Of a stretch of 39,754 bases of DNA, positions 25,695-33,261 are shown piece by piece. This stretch comes from Bacteroidaceae bacterium (GTDB lineage Bacteria; Bacteroidota; Bacteroidia; Bacteroidales; Bacteroidaceae), in contig JAILQO010000052.1 of NCBI GenBank assembly GCA_024698925.1, positions 1-39,754 of the forward strand. The letters run 5' to 3'. The notes under the pieces were generated by a model, which was not told the origin of the DNA, searched no databases, and saw only the letters and a list, made by a program, of their open reading frames with translations. Positions within the stretch are counted from its first letter, which is position 1. Each line of letters starts with the position of its first letter. The translations under genes were made by a program, and so were the position numbers.

Positions 25695-26413
25695 AGATGA
25701 AACGTTCCTGTGTCATACTCCTGTTGGCAGCCCTCTGCCTCGGCGTGAGTGCTAAGCCCAAGCAGAAGACCCCCACGGTGCGTCTGGAAACCACAGCCGG
25801 CACCATCCGCCTCAAGCTCTACGACGATACCCCCAAGCATCGCGACAACTTCCTGCGCATCGTCCGCGACGGCGTGCTGGACAGCGTCGTCTTCCATCGC
25901 GTCATCCGCGACTTCATGATTCAGGCTGGCGACCCCACGGCGCGTGTGCATGCCGCTTCCGATGGCTCCCTGCTCTATCCGCCGCGTGACAAGGCGTTGG
26001 GCGAGGGCGACCTTGGCTACACCCTTCCTCCCGAGTTCTGCCTGCCCTGGTACTACCATGAGCGTGGCGCTTTGGCCGCAGCACGCGAGGGCGATGAGGT
26101 CAACCCCGAGAAGCGCAGCAGCGCCAGCCAGTTCTACATCGTCTATGGCCGCACCTTCACCTCTACCACCCTTGGTCGCGAGCGTGCCGCCCTGCAGGAG
26201 CAAGGCATTGAGATGACATCGGACATGTTCCAGACCTACCTCACCAAGGGCGGAACGCCCCATCTGGACGGCAACTACACCGTCTTTGGTCAGGTCATCG
26301 ACGGCATGAAGGTCGTCAAGGCCATCCAGTCCACCCCCACCGATTCCCTGGACCGTCCCCTCACCGACGTCGTCATCCTCCGTGCCGTTGTGGAAGGAGA
26401 TGCCGAGAAATAG
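25691..26413 (+). CDS. Secreted cyclophilin-type peptidyl-prolyl isomerase
   Basis: 240 aa with a signal peptide (VILLLAALCLGVSA). Cyclophilin core: RLETTAGTIRLKLYDD, the active-site region VFHRVIRDFMIQAGDP containing the Arg, Phe and Gln of the catalytic set, SASQFYIVYG, and a C-terminal NYTVFGQVIDGMKVVKAI. Two insertions are typical of Bacteroidetes periplasmic members: one after QAGDP and one of about 40 residues between FYIVYG and GGTPHLDGNY. It likely helps fold exported proteins. Translation is coupled to the TPR gene by a 4-bp overlap. Confidence 0.92.
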   Translation: MKMKRSCVILLLAALCLGVSAKPKQKTPTVRLETTAGTIRLKLYDDTPKHRDNFLRIVRDGVLDSVVFHRVIRDFMIQAGDPTARVHAASDGSLLYPPRDKALGEGDLGYTLPPEFCLPWYYHERGALAAAREGDEVNPEKRSSASQFYIVYGRTFTSTTLGRERAALQEQGIEMTSDMFQTYLTKGGTPHLDGNYTVFGQVIDGMKVVKAIQSTPTDSLDRPLTDVVILRAVVEGDAEK

Positions 26414-26500
26414 GGTAACTCCGCATGTTCTAACTACCAATTCAAAGATAGTTTTGTTCTCATTGTTGCAGGTCCGTATCTTTTGGGGCAATAAAGTATA

Positions 26501-27145
26501 TTAAAGGTAGGGGTTGCTGGTGCGCTCGGTGCCTGCGTTGGTGGCGGGGCCGTGGCCAGGATAGATGGTGACATCGTCGGGGAGGTCGCGGAGCATGTTG
26601 TGGAGTGCGCTGATGAGGCTCCAATGGTTGCCGCCAGGGAAATCGGTGCGGCCAATACTCAACTGGAAGAGGCTGTCGCCAGAGAAAAGGACGTGCTCTG
26701 ACTCGCAGTAGAAACAGACGCCGCCTGGAGTGTGACCAGGTGTGGGGATCACCGTTAGCTGATGTGTGCCAAAGCGGATGATGCTGTCTGGGGTAATGGC
26801 CTCGCCGGCAGGTCCTGTGGTGCAAGGCATGGTATGTCCACCAAGAATTTCGCGCATTTGACCTTCAACGTTGTTGAAGAACGGCAGGTCGCCTTCTGGA
26901 CAGCGCGCAGCAAGGCCGTAGCGCTCGTAGAGGAAGCCTGCGCCCCAGAGGTGATCAAAATGAGCGTGTGTGAAGATGTGGGCCACGGGATGCAACCCTT
27001 CGAGGTCTATATAGTCGGAGATGGCGGCTTTCTCGCCGTCGTAGAGGGCGCCGCAGTCGATGATGACGGCTTCGCCGCTATCGTCGCTGACGACGTAGCA
27101 GTTCTCGCTGAGTGGGTTAACGGGAAAGGCTTTGCAATTAATCAT
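26501..27145 (-). CDS. Metallo-beta-lactamase-fold hydrolase (glyoxalase II-like)
   Basis: 214-aa cytosolic hydrolase with a full set of metal ligands: THAHFDH (59-65), H138 in PTPGHTPGG, D157 in LFSGDSLF and H198 in IYPGHGP. The arrangement and size match the glyoxalase II/YcbL group acting on thioesters; substrate not determinable. Nothing recognisable fills the 87 bp between its stop and the convergent cyclophilin gene. A 119-bp heptamer array separates it from rsmG upstream. Confidence 0.9.
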   Translation of the reverse strand: MINCKAFPVNPLSENCYVVSDDSGEAVIIDCGALYDGEKAAISDYIDLEGLHPVAHIFTHAHFDHLWGAGFLYERYGLAARCPEGDLPFFNNVEGQMREILGGHTMPCTTGPAGEAITPDSIIRFGTHQLTVIPTPGHTPGGVCFYCESEHVLFSGDSLFQLSIGRTDFPGGNHWSLISALHNMLRDLPDDVTIYPGHGPATNAGTERTSNPYL

Positions 27146-27155
27146 GGATTAATTA

Positions 27156-27274
27156 AATGGAGAATTGACAATGGAGAATTGACAATGGAGAATTGACAAT
27201 TGAAAATTGGGAATTGACAATGGAGAATTGAGAATGACCTGAAACTTGAAACCTGAAACCTGAAACTTGCAACT
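27156..27274. repeat. Long heptamer-period array, MBL hydrolase-rsmG gap
   Basis: Seventeen consecutive 7-bp units with no phase break. AATGGAG and AATTGAC alternate (three pairs), then AATTGAA, AATTGGG and mixed units, then four TGAAACT/TGAAACC units and TGCAACT. The array ends in the rsmG stop codon (27273-27275). It covers nearly the whole gap. Confidence 0.9.
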
Positions 27275-27893
27275 ACAACTGTACATAGACCACTTTCTTG
27301 GTCTCGAAATACTCCTCCGTGAAGAAGTCGGAGAGGGGAGTGATGAGTTTTTCGCCTTTGACGGCTGCAGCTTCGTGCTCCAGCTCGCCACCCTTGAGGG
27401 CGATGAGTCCGTTGGGGAGTGCGTTGTGTTGTGTCTTGTCAATCATCTTGCGGCTGATCTTAACGAGGTCGGCCAGCGGCATGACAGCGCGGCTGACAAC
27501 GAAGTCGAAGCGCTGTTTGATTTCCTCTGCGCGCGCGTGTTGCGTAGTAACATTGGTGAGGCCGAGGGCTGCGATGACTTCGTTGCAGACGCGAATCTTC
27601 TTGCCGATACTGTCCACAAGATGGAATTGAACCTCTGGGAACATGATGGCCAACGGAATGCCTGGGAAACCGCCGCCAGTACCTAAGTCCATGACGCGCG
27701 TTTCCGGACGGAAATTGATGATTTCGGCAATGCCGAGTGAGTGGAGTACGTGGTGCTCGTAGAGGTTGTCGATGTCCTTGCGGCTGATGACGTTGATTTT
27801 GGCGTTCCAGTCGTGATAGAGGGCGTCGAGGGCCACAAAACGCTCATATTGCTCGGCGGAAAGGGTGGGGAAGTAGTGTCTGATCAGTTCCAT
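27273..27893 (-). CDS. rsmG: 16S rRNA (guanine-527-N7)-methyltransferase RsmG
   Basis: SAM-dependent methyltransferase modifying G527 of 16S rRNA; loss gives low-level streptomycin resistance in other bacteria. The 206-aa length is normal. Motifs: WNAKINVISRKD (29-40), HHVLHSL, the SAM-binding VMDLGTGGGFPGIPLAI (67-83), HLVDSIGKKI and VVSRAVMPL. The last residues end at the heptamer array. A -7 box lies about 20 bp upstream. Confidence 0.95.
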   Translation of the reverse strand: MELIRHYFPTLSAEQYERFVALDALYHDWNAKINVISRKDIDNLYEHHVLHSLGIAEIINFRPETRVMDLGTGGGFPGIPLAIMFPEVQFHLVDSIGKKIRVCNEVIAALGLTNVTTQHARAEEIKQRFDFVVSRAVMPLADLVKISRKMIDKTQHNALPNGLIALKGGELEHEAAAVKGEKLITPLSDFFTEEYFETKKVVYVQL

Positions 27894-27913
27894 GAAAGTG
27901 TAGATTTTGCTGG

Positions 27914-27921
27914 CAAAGGTA
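27914..27921 (-). promoter_or_regulatory. -7 promoter box for rsmG
   Basis: The minus strand reads TACCTTTG, 20 bp before the rsmG ATG, predicting a leader of only about 14 nt. The -33 element is unclear. Confidence 0.55.
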
Positions 27922-27961
27922 GTGATTTATGCTGAAAAATGTATGTTTTTGTGGTATTCTT

Positions 27962-27992
27962 TTTGTGATTTACGGCTTTTTGTGTACTTTTG
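27962..27992 (+). promoter_or_regulatory. Bacteroidetes promoter for kdgK-eda
   Basis: TTTG at 27962-27965 and TACTTTTG at 27985-27992, 19 nt apart, 63 nt before the kdgK ATG. Confidence 0.75.
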
Positions 27993-28055
27993 CGAGCCAA
28001 AAAGAACTTGCTAGTATTCAAATATCGCATCACAATCAAATAAAAACGTACGTAT

Positions 28056-29075
28056 ATGAAGATTGTAACTCTTGGCGAAATCATGCTTCGCCTCTCCCCC
28101 GAAGGTAATGACCGTTTCATCCAGAGCGAGAGCTTCCGCATCATCCCTGGCGGTGGTGAAGCCAATGTCGCCATTTCGTTGGCCAACTATGGTCATGAGG
28201 CTTATTTTGTAACCAAACTTCCTAAACACGAGATCGGCCAGATTGCCGTAAACGCCTTGCGTCGCTACGGCGTGGATACGCGCTTCGTGGCACGTGGCGG
28301 TGATCGTGTGGGTCTCTACTATGCTGAAACAGGCGCCTCGATGCGTCCCTCCAAGGTCATCTATGACCGTGCACATAGCGCTATTGCTGAGGCTGTGCCT
28401 GCAGATTTCGATTTCGACGCCATCATGGAAGGTGCAGACTGGTTCCATTGGAGCGGTATCACTCCTGCCATCAGCGACAAGGCTGCCGAACTGACTCGTC
28501 TCGCCTGCGAGGCCGCCAAGCGTCACGGCGTTACCGTCAGCGTTGATCTGAACTTCCGCAAGAAACTGTGGACCAGCGAGAAAGCGATTAGTATCATGCG
28601 CCCCTTGATGAAATATGTCGATGTCTGCATCGGCAACGAAGAGGATGCAGAGCTGTGTCTCGGCTTCAAGCCTGATGCCGATGTCGAGGGTGGTAAGACT
28701 GATGCCGCAGGCTACGAAGGAATCTTCCGTCAGATGAAGGAGGAATTTGGCTTCAAGTATGTGGTTTCTACGCTGCGTGAGAGCTTCTCTGCCACGCACA
28801 ACGGCTGGAAGGCCCTCATCTTCGATGGTAAGGAGTTCTACCAGAGCAAACGCTACGATATCGATCCCATTATTGACCGTGTAGGCGGTGGTGATAGCTT
28901 CTCGGGTGGTCTCATTCACGGTCTGCTCACCAAGGCTACACAGGGCGAAGCGCTTGAGTTCGCTGTCGCAGCGAGTGCGCTGAAGCACACCATTAACGGA
29001 GATTTCAATTTAGTATCAACAGAAGAAGTAGAAGCGCTGGCTGGCGGTAATGCCAACGGCCGCGTGCAACGTTAA
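28056..29075 (+). CDS. kdgK: 2-dehydro-3-deoxygluconokinase (PfkB family)
   Basis: Cytoplasmic kinase phosphorylating KDG to KDPG. PfkB signatures: [11 protein letters not shown] at the start, [16 protein letters not shown] (signature 1, about 36-51), [11 protein letters not shown], and the C-terminal [12 protein letters not shown] with catalytic Asp280. The anion-hole motif is GGGD rather than the more common GAGD. Eda follows within 4 bp, and KDG kinase plus KDPG aldolase together turn 2-keto-3-deoxygluconate from uronic acids into pyruvate and glyceraldehyde 3-phosphate, which supports this over other sugar kinases. Confidence 0.9.
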   Translation: MKIVTLGEIMLRLSPEGNDRFIQSESFRIIPGGGEANVAISLANYGHEAYFVTKLPKHEIGQIAVNALRRYGVDTRFVARGGDRVGLYYAETGASMRPSKVIYDRAHSAIAEAVPADFDFDAIMEGADWFHWSGITPAISDKAAELTRLACEAAKRHGVTVSVDLNFRKKLWTSEKAISIMRPLMKYVDVCIGNEEDAELCLGFKPDADVEGGKTDAAGYEGIFRQMKEEFGFKYVVSTLRESFSATHNGWKALIFDGKEFYQSKRYDIDPIIDRVGGGDSFSGGLIHGLLTKATQGEALEFAVAASALKHTINGDFNLVSTEEVEALAGGNANGRVQR

Positions 29076-29079
29076 CATT

Positions 29080-29748
29080 ATGGCTCGTTTCGATAAGATG
29101 GCCGTGATGCAGAAAATCGGCCAGACGGGTATGGTGCCCGTGTTCTATCACAAAGATGCTGAGGTGGCCAAGAAGGTCATCAAGGCTTGTTATGAAGGCG
29201 GCGTTCGTGCCTTTGAGTTTACCAATCGTGGCGACTTCGCCCAGGAGGTCTTTGCCGAATGCGTGAAGTTTGCGGCAAAGGAATGTCCTGAACTGGCGCT
29301 GGGTATCGGCTCGGTGGTAGATGCTCCCACGGCAGCCATGTACCTGCAGCTGGGCGCCTGCTTTGTCGTAGGCCCGTTGTTCAATCCTGAAATCGCTCCT
29401 GTCTGCAATCGTCGCCTCGTGCCCTATTGCCCGGGTTGCGGCACCGTCAGCGAGATCGGTAAGGCTCAGGAACTGGGTTGCGATCTAACGAAGTTGTTCC
29501 CTGGCGATGTCTATGGTCCCAATATGGTTAAGGGCCTGATGGCTCCGATGCCCTGGTCCAAGATTATGGTGACAGGCGGCGTCTCTCCTGATGAGGAGAA
29601 CCTGCGTGGATGGTTCAAGGCTGGCGTCTATTGCGTCGGTATGGGCTCCAAGTTGTTCCCCAAGGACAAGGTGGCCGCTGAGGACTGGCAATACGTGACA
29701 GACAAGTGCCGTGAGTGCCTTGACATCATCGCTCGCGCTCGCGCATAA
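29080..29748 (+). CDS. eda: KDPG aldolase
   Basis: Class I aldolase cleaving KDPG to pyruvate and glyceraldehyde 3-phosphate. In the 222-aa reading from the ATG at 29080, Glu46 (FEFTNRG) and Schiff-base Lys138 (LTKLFPGD) match E. coli Glu45 and Lys133; [14 protein letters not shown] follows. An in-frame ATG at 29050 inside kdgK would add ten residues ([10 protein letters not shown]) not expected in the family, so the later start is preferred. It is 4 bp after kdgK in the same transcript. Confidence 0.92.
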   Translation: MARFDKMAVMQKIGQTGMVPVFYHKDAEVAKKVIKACYEGGVRAFEFTNRGDFAQEVFAECVKFAAKECPELALGIGSVVDAPTAAMYLQLGACFVVGPLFNPEIAPVCNRRLVPYCPGCGTVSEIGKAQELGCDLTKLFPGDVYGPNMVKGLMAPMPWSKIMVTGGVSPDEENLRGWFKAGVYCVGMGSKLFPKDKVAAEDWQYVTDKCRECLDIIARARA

Positions 29749-29750
29749 TT

Positions 29751-29785
29751 CAAACTACAAACAACAAACTACAAACAACAAAGAC
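29751..29785. repeat. Heptamer-period repeat array, eda-DUF3298 gap
   Basis: Five 7-bp units (CAAACTA and CAAACAA alternating, then CAAAGAC) fill the gap and stop one base before the next ATG, so the array forms the whole leader and ribosome-binding region of that gene. Confidence 0.8.
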
Positions 29786-29786
29786 A

Positions 29787-30734
29787 ATGACAGATTACCG
29801 ATTGCGCACGTTGGCAGCCGGATTTTTCGCTGTGGCTTTGGCGGGCTCTGTGCTCACGGGCTGCAAGCGTGGCGCCAACAATAATACGTTCGACAATGGT
29901 GTTGACAGCCTGACGTGGTGTACTGTTAGCTTCGAGGATAGCGTATCCGTCCTTGATGCCAGCGCTTACCAGCAGATGGCTGCTGACTTCCCTATTGATG
30001 TCGATACGGCTGTGATGGATGCAGGCACACGTGCTGCCATTGAATGGGTTGCTAACACGCTGCAGAACTGTAGTTATCCCGACTATGACGGTAGTGGCCG
30101 TGAGGACAAGCTCATGCCTGTTCCTGCGATGGATGAAGCTGAACTGGAAACCTTTGTCGCCCGCTGCGGAAAGATTGGCCTTGATAGCATGAAGGCTGAT
30201 ATGAGGGAAATGGCTGAGGACGGTTTCGGTGGCAGTTATCTGAATAATATCAAGATCGAGCTGACGGAGCAGACGCCCAGCTATCTCACCCTTACTTTCG
30301 GCCACGAGGTCTATACGGGTGGCGCTCACGGCGGATGGATCACCAATGGCGCTACCTTCAACCGTGCTACGGGCGAGCAGATGGGGTGGAATCTCTTCGA
30401 CATGTCCAAGGAGCAGGAGTTGCGTGCCATGTTGATTCGTGGTGTCAAGTCATATTTCAATGACTTCTCTGAGGAGAAAATCGAGACTGACGAGCAGCTC
30501 TATGAACTCCTCATTCTCTACGACGATCCTGAGACACCCGAGAACGAGATTACCATCGGACTGCCCTTCCCGCAGGCCGAGCCTTATGTAACGCGTGATG
30601 GTATCAGTTTCGTCTATCAGCAGTATGAGATTGCAGCCTATGCCTGTGGTCTTCCTTCCTTCATAGTCCCTGTTGAGGAGGTGAAAGATTTGCTCAGCGA
30701 AAAGGGTAAAGAACTGCTTGGAATCAGTAAGTGA
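29787..30734 (+). CDS. DUF3298 (RsiV-like) lipoprotein
   Basis: 315 aa. Lipoprotein signal peptide with lipobox SVLTGC (Cys26). The middle resembles DUF4163/PdaC-like N-terminal regions, and the C-terminal half matches DUF3298: LTLTFGHEVYTGGAHGG, TFNRATGEQMGWNLFD, a helical RGVKSYF region, then GISFVYQQYEIAAYACGLPSFIVP. RsiV relatives bind lysozyme, but most Bacteroidetes members have no known ligand and there is no ECF sigma gene here. It precedes the C10 peptidase gene by 34 bp, so possible co-expression. Confidence 0.85.
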   Translation: MTDYRLRTLAAGFFAVALAGSVLTGCKRGANNNTFDNGVDSLTWCTVSFEDSVSVLDASAYQQMAADFPIDVDTAVMDAGTRAAIEWVANTLQNCSYPDYDGSGREDKLMPVPAMDEAELETFVARCGKIGLDSMKADMREMAEDGFGGSYLNNIKIELTEQTPSYLTLTFGHEVYTGGAHGGWITNGATFNRATGEQMGWNLFDMSKEQELRAMLIRGVKSYFNDFSEEKIETDEQLYELLILYDDPETPENEITIGLPFPQAEPYVTRDGISFVYQQYEIAAYACGLPSFIVPVEEVKDLLSEKGKELLGISK

Positions 30735-30768
30735 TAAATCCTGAATAGTTCTTAAAGCGTTACGCGAA

Positions 30769-32598
30769 ATGAATCTGCGTAAATGTCTGACTACGATATA
30801 TTTTGTGCTAACGTGTTTTTGCGCGTTGGCACAAACTGATTTATACGTAGATGGACATCTTTTGGCGCACGATATTGAGCCGACAGAAGCGACTCCGCCA
30901 GCGCTCAGAGAACTCATGAAAGGTCGCTGGATGAACCTGCAACAATCGTCGGGCCAGACATCACGCAGGCAGGTGAAAGCCCAATGGCGACAGGCTGCCT
31001 CTCGCGCAAATACTTCTTTAGTCATAGCGCCGTTATTGAAGTCTGTTCGCAGTCAGGATGCCCCTTTCAATGACCTCTGTCCCCGTTGGACGTACGACAA
31101 TGATAGCGTCAGCGAAGAACGTTGCCTTTCTGGTTGTGTGGCGACCAGTATCGAGCAGGTCATGGCCTACTATCGTTACCCTGAAGCCTTGCTGGATACC
31201 TTGCACGGATGGACTACCGATCACTATGCGATTGAGGATCTGCTGCCGGGTACGCGCTTCGACTGGGACAATTACCTGCTGGATTACCGGAATGGTTGGA
31301 CAGCTGCTCAGGGGCAAGCCGCGGCTTTGCCCTCGTTGGCGGCAGGTATGGCTGTCCACATGAACTACGGCCTATCGTCTTCAGGTGCTAATGTCTCCAG
31401 AGCTATTGAGCCTTTGCAGCAGGCCTTTGGCTACGGTTTGGCCCGCTTCTTTGATCGTATCCTTTATACGCCCGACCGTTGGCATGCCTTGTTGCAGCAT
31501 GAACTCAGCGAGGGACGCCCTATTGCCTATGTCGGCAGTAATATGAGTCTGAGCGGCCACGCTTTCAATATCGACGGCATCGATGAACGAGGCTTCTATC
31601 ATGTCAACTGGGGGTATAATGGCAGCTATGATGGCTGGTATGATCTGGACTGGCTGTGCCCGTGGGAGCCTCTTGCTACCGTGCAGGAAGGCTTTGCGGC
31701 TGGTTTCTTCTGTAATCAGGGCGCTTTGTTCATGCATCCTTCGGCTGAGGCCCAGCCGTTGGCTGCTGATACGCTCCGACTGGACAGCCTGGGTGTGTCG
31801 CTTCGTGAGATTGTCTTCCAGCGCGAGCCTGATATTCAGGGCTATGTGCCAGCCGACTTCCGTTTTGAGAATACCAGTGATGACGAGGTGACCTATACCT
31901 ACGAGGTAATGACCTATCTGCCCACCGATACGGCCATCTTCGAACAAGCTAATTACGTGGGCTTGTCCGGACTTACGCTGCCGCCTCATGCTACGCGTAC
32001 CCAACGTGTCTATTTGCGGTTTACCAAGGCGGGCGACCGTCTGCTGGGCATTTCGCATGACGATGTGACGATTCCCTTCACGCAGCCTGTTAAGATTCAT
32101 CGTGGAACAGCGCCTCAACTGGCGTGGGAAACGCCAGACGTGGAGTTCTCGCCGCAGGCGGATGGGACACTAACGGCTCAATTCAGCATTCCTGTTTCCA
32201 ACCTCGCCACAGCTGGTTATGCAGCTCCGCTCGTGAACTGTTGTCTTTATCCCGATGGCTTTGAGGACGAGGATTTGCGCCATTTCCTTGTTCCCACCAT
32301 TCCAGGGGGAGGGGAGGAGGCGCTTGCTGTCAGTTTCGAGCGCTTAATGCCCAATCAGCACTATACCTTCCTCGTGCGTTGTCCTTGGGAGGTTCAGGCC
32401 CAGGTGGATTTCACGACGCCAAAGGCTACGGCCATTGATGTCGTCTCCCTCAAGCAGGAAGCTTCCAATGCGCTCCGCCCATTCTACGATCTCAGCGGTC
32501 GCCCCCTTTCCCGTTCATCTCAGGGACTACGTATCACCCGCAACCGGAAAATCCTCATCCCTTCATCCTCGTCCTTTTCTCCTCCAAAATCAGAATAA
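30769..32598 (+). CDS. Secreted C10 (streptopain-like) cysteine peptidase
   Basis: 609 aa. Signal peptide (TTIYFVLTCFCALAQ), a pro-region of about 75 residues, then the C10 catalytic domain: Cys123 in CLSGCVATSIEQVMAYYRYP and His264 in SGHAFNIDGIDERGFYHVNWG, followed by GYNGSYDGWYDL. Residues about 340-560 are beta-rich and look like Ig-type domains. The last 40 residues (FYDLSGRPLSR, then GLRITRNRKILI) resemble a Bacteroidetes type IX secretion sorting tail, though a polar PSSSSFSPPKSE extension follows. In relatives, C10 peptidases are exported proteases; some have partner inhibitors nearby. Only 6 bp separate it from the HD gene. Confidence 0.88.
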   Translation: MNLRKCLTTIYFVLTCFCALAQTDLYVDGHLLAHDIEPTEATPPALRELMKGRWMNLQQSSGQTSRRQVKAQWRQAASRANTSLVIAPLLKSVRSQDAPFNDLCPRWTYDNDSVSEERCLSGCVATSIEQVMAYYRYPEALLDTLHGWTTDHYAIEDLLPGTRFDWDNYLLDYRNGWTAAQGQAAALPSLAAGMAVHMNYGLSSSGANVSRAIEPLQQAFGYGLARFFDRILYTPDRWHALLQHELSEGRPIAYVGSNMSLSGHAFNIDGIDERGFYHVNWGYNGSYDGWYDLDWLCPWEPLATVQEGFAAGFFCNQGALFMHPSAEAQPLAADTLRLDSLGVSLREIVFQREPDIQGYVPADFRFENTSDDEVTYTYEVMTYLPTDTAIFEQANYVGLSGLTLPPHATRTQRVYLRFTKAGDRLLGISHDDVTIPFTQPVKIHRGTAPQLAWETPDVEFSPQADGTLTAQFSIPVSNLATAGYAAPLVNCCLYPDGFEDEDLRHFLVPTIPGGGEEALAVSFERLMPNQHYTFLVRCPWEVQAQVDFTTPKATAIDVVSLKQEASNALRPFYDLSGRPLSRSSQGLRITRNRKILIPSSSSFSPPKSE

Positions 32599-32604
32599 AA
32601 TCAC

Positions 32605-33153
32605 ATGTGGCAAGAGCTGATTGATAAATACTATTCTGACAACGAGCCGCTCCGACAGATTCTGCTGGTGCATAGCCGTGCTGTCGCCGATATGGCATTG
32701 GACATCGCCCGTAAGCATCCGGATTGGGCGTTGGACGAGACATTCCTTGAGGAAGCCGCCATGCTTCACGATATAGGCGTTTATCTGACCGATGCGCCTG
32801 GCATCCAATGTTTTGGCTCGGAGCCTTATATCCGTCACGGTCTGTTGGGTGGTCAGCTGTTGCGTCGTGAGGGGCTGCCCCGTCATGCCCGTGTCGCAGA
32901 GCGCCATACAGGTACGGGACTGACGCGTGAGGCAATCCTGCGCCAGCAACTCCCTCTTCCCGCAGAGGATTTTACGCCTGAGACTACGGAGGAACAGCTC
33001 ATCTGTTTTGCGGACAAGTTTTTCTCCAAAAGTCACCTCGAACGTCTGCGTACTCCTGAGCAGGTTTTGCAGAGTCTGGAGAAGTTTGGGCCGGAGAGTG
33101 TAGCGTGCATGAAAGCGTGGTTGGTGCGCTTTTATGACTGGGATAATCCCTAA
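32605..33153 (+). CDS. HD-domain phosphohydrolase
   Basis: 182-aa cytosolic protein. HD ligands are visible: H23 (LVHSRAVADMA), the H55-D56 doublet (AAMLHDIGVYL) and ERHTGTGLTREAI. The end is helical. The family hydrolyses phosphate esters such as nucleotides; substrate not determinable. It starts 6 bp after the C10 peptidase gene, so it shares its transcript, although the functions seem unrelated. The lptD-like gene follows with its own promoter. Confidence 0.88.
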   Translation: MWQELIDKYYSDNEPLRQILLVHSRAVADMALDIARKHPDWALDETFLEEAAMLHDIGVYLTDAPGIQCFGSEPYIRHGLLGGQLLRREGLPRHARVAERHTGTGLTREAILRQQLPLPAEDFTPETTEEQLICFADKFFSKSHLERLRTPEQVLQSLEKFGPESVACMKAWLVRFYDWDNP

Positions 33154-33194
33154 AAACACCCCAAAAGGGCTAAATAAAGCTGAAATTTCTTGTT

Positions 33195-33220
33195 TTTGCG
33201 CGCGAGATGCCGTACTTTTG
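33195..33220 (+). promoter_or_regulatory. Promoter for the LptD-like gene
   Basis: TACTTTTG at 33213-33220 matches TAnnTTTG; a TTTG at 33195-33198 is 14 nt upstream, shorter than usual. Because the box lies downstream of an in-frame ATG at 33190, that ATG cannot be the start of this transcript. Confidence 0.6.
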
Positions 33221-33261
33221 CACGGTTTTTCGTGTGCATGCCCGTGCGCACAGGTGATTTC

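Noticed and set aside
27156..27274. CRISPR-like array
   Set aside because: The units are 7 bp with no spacers and no cas genes nearby.
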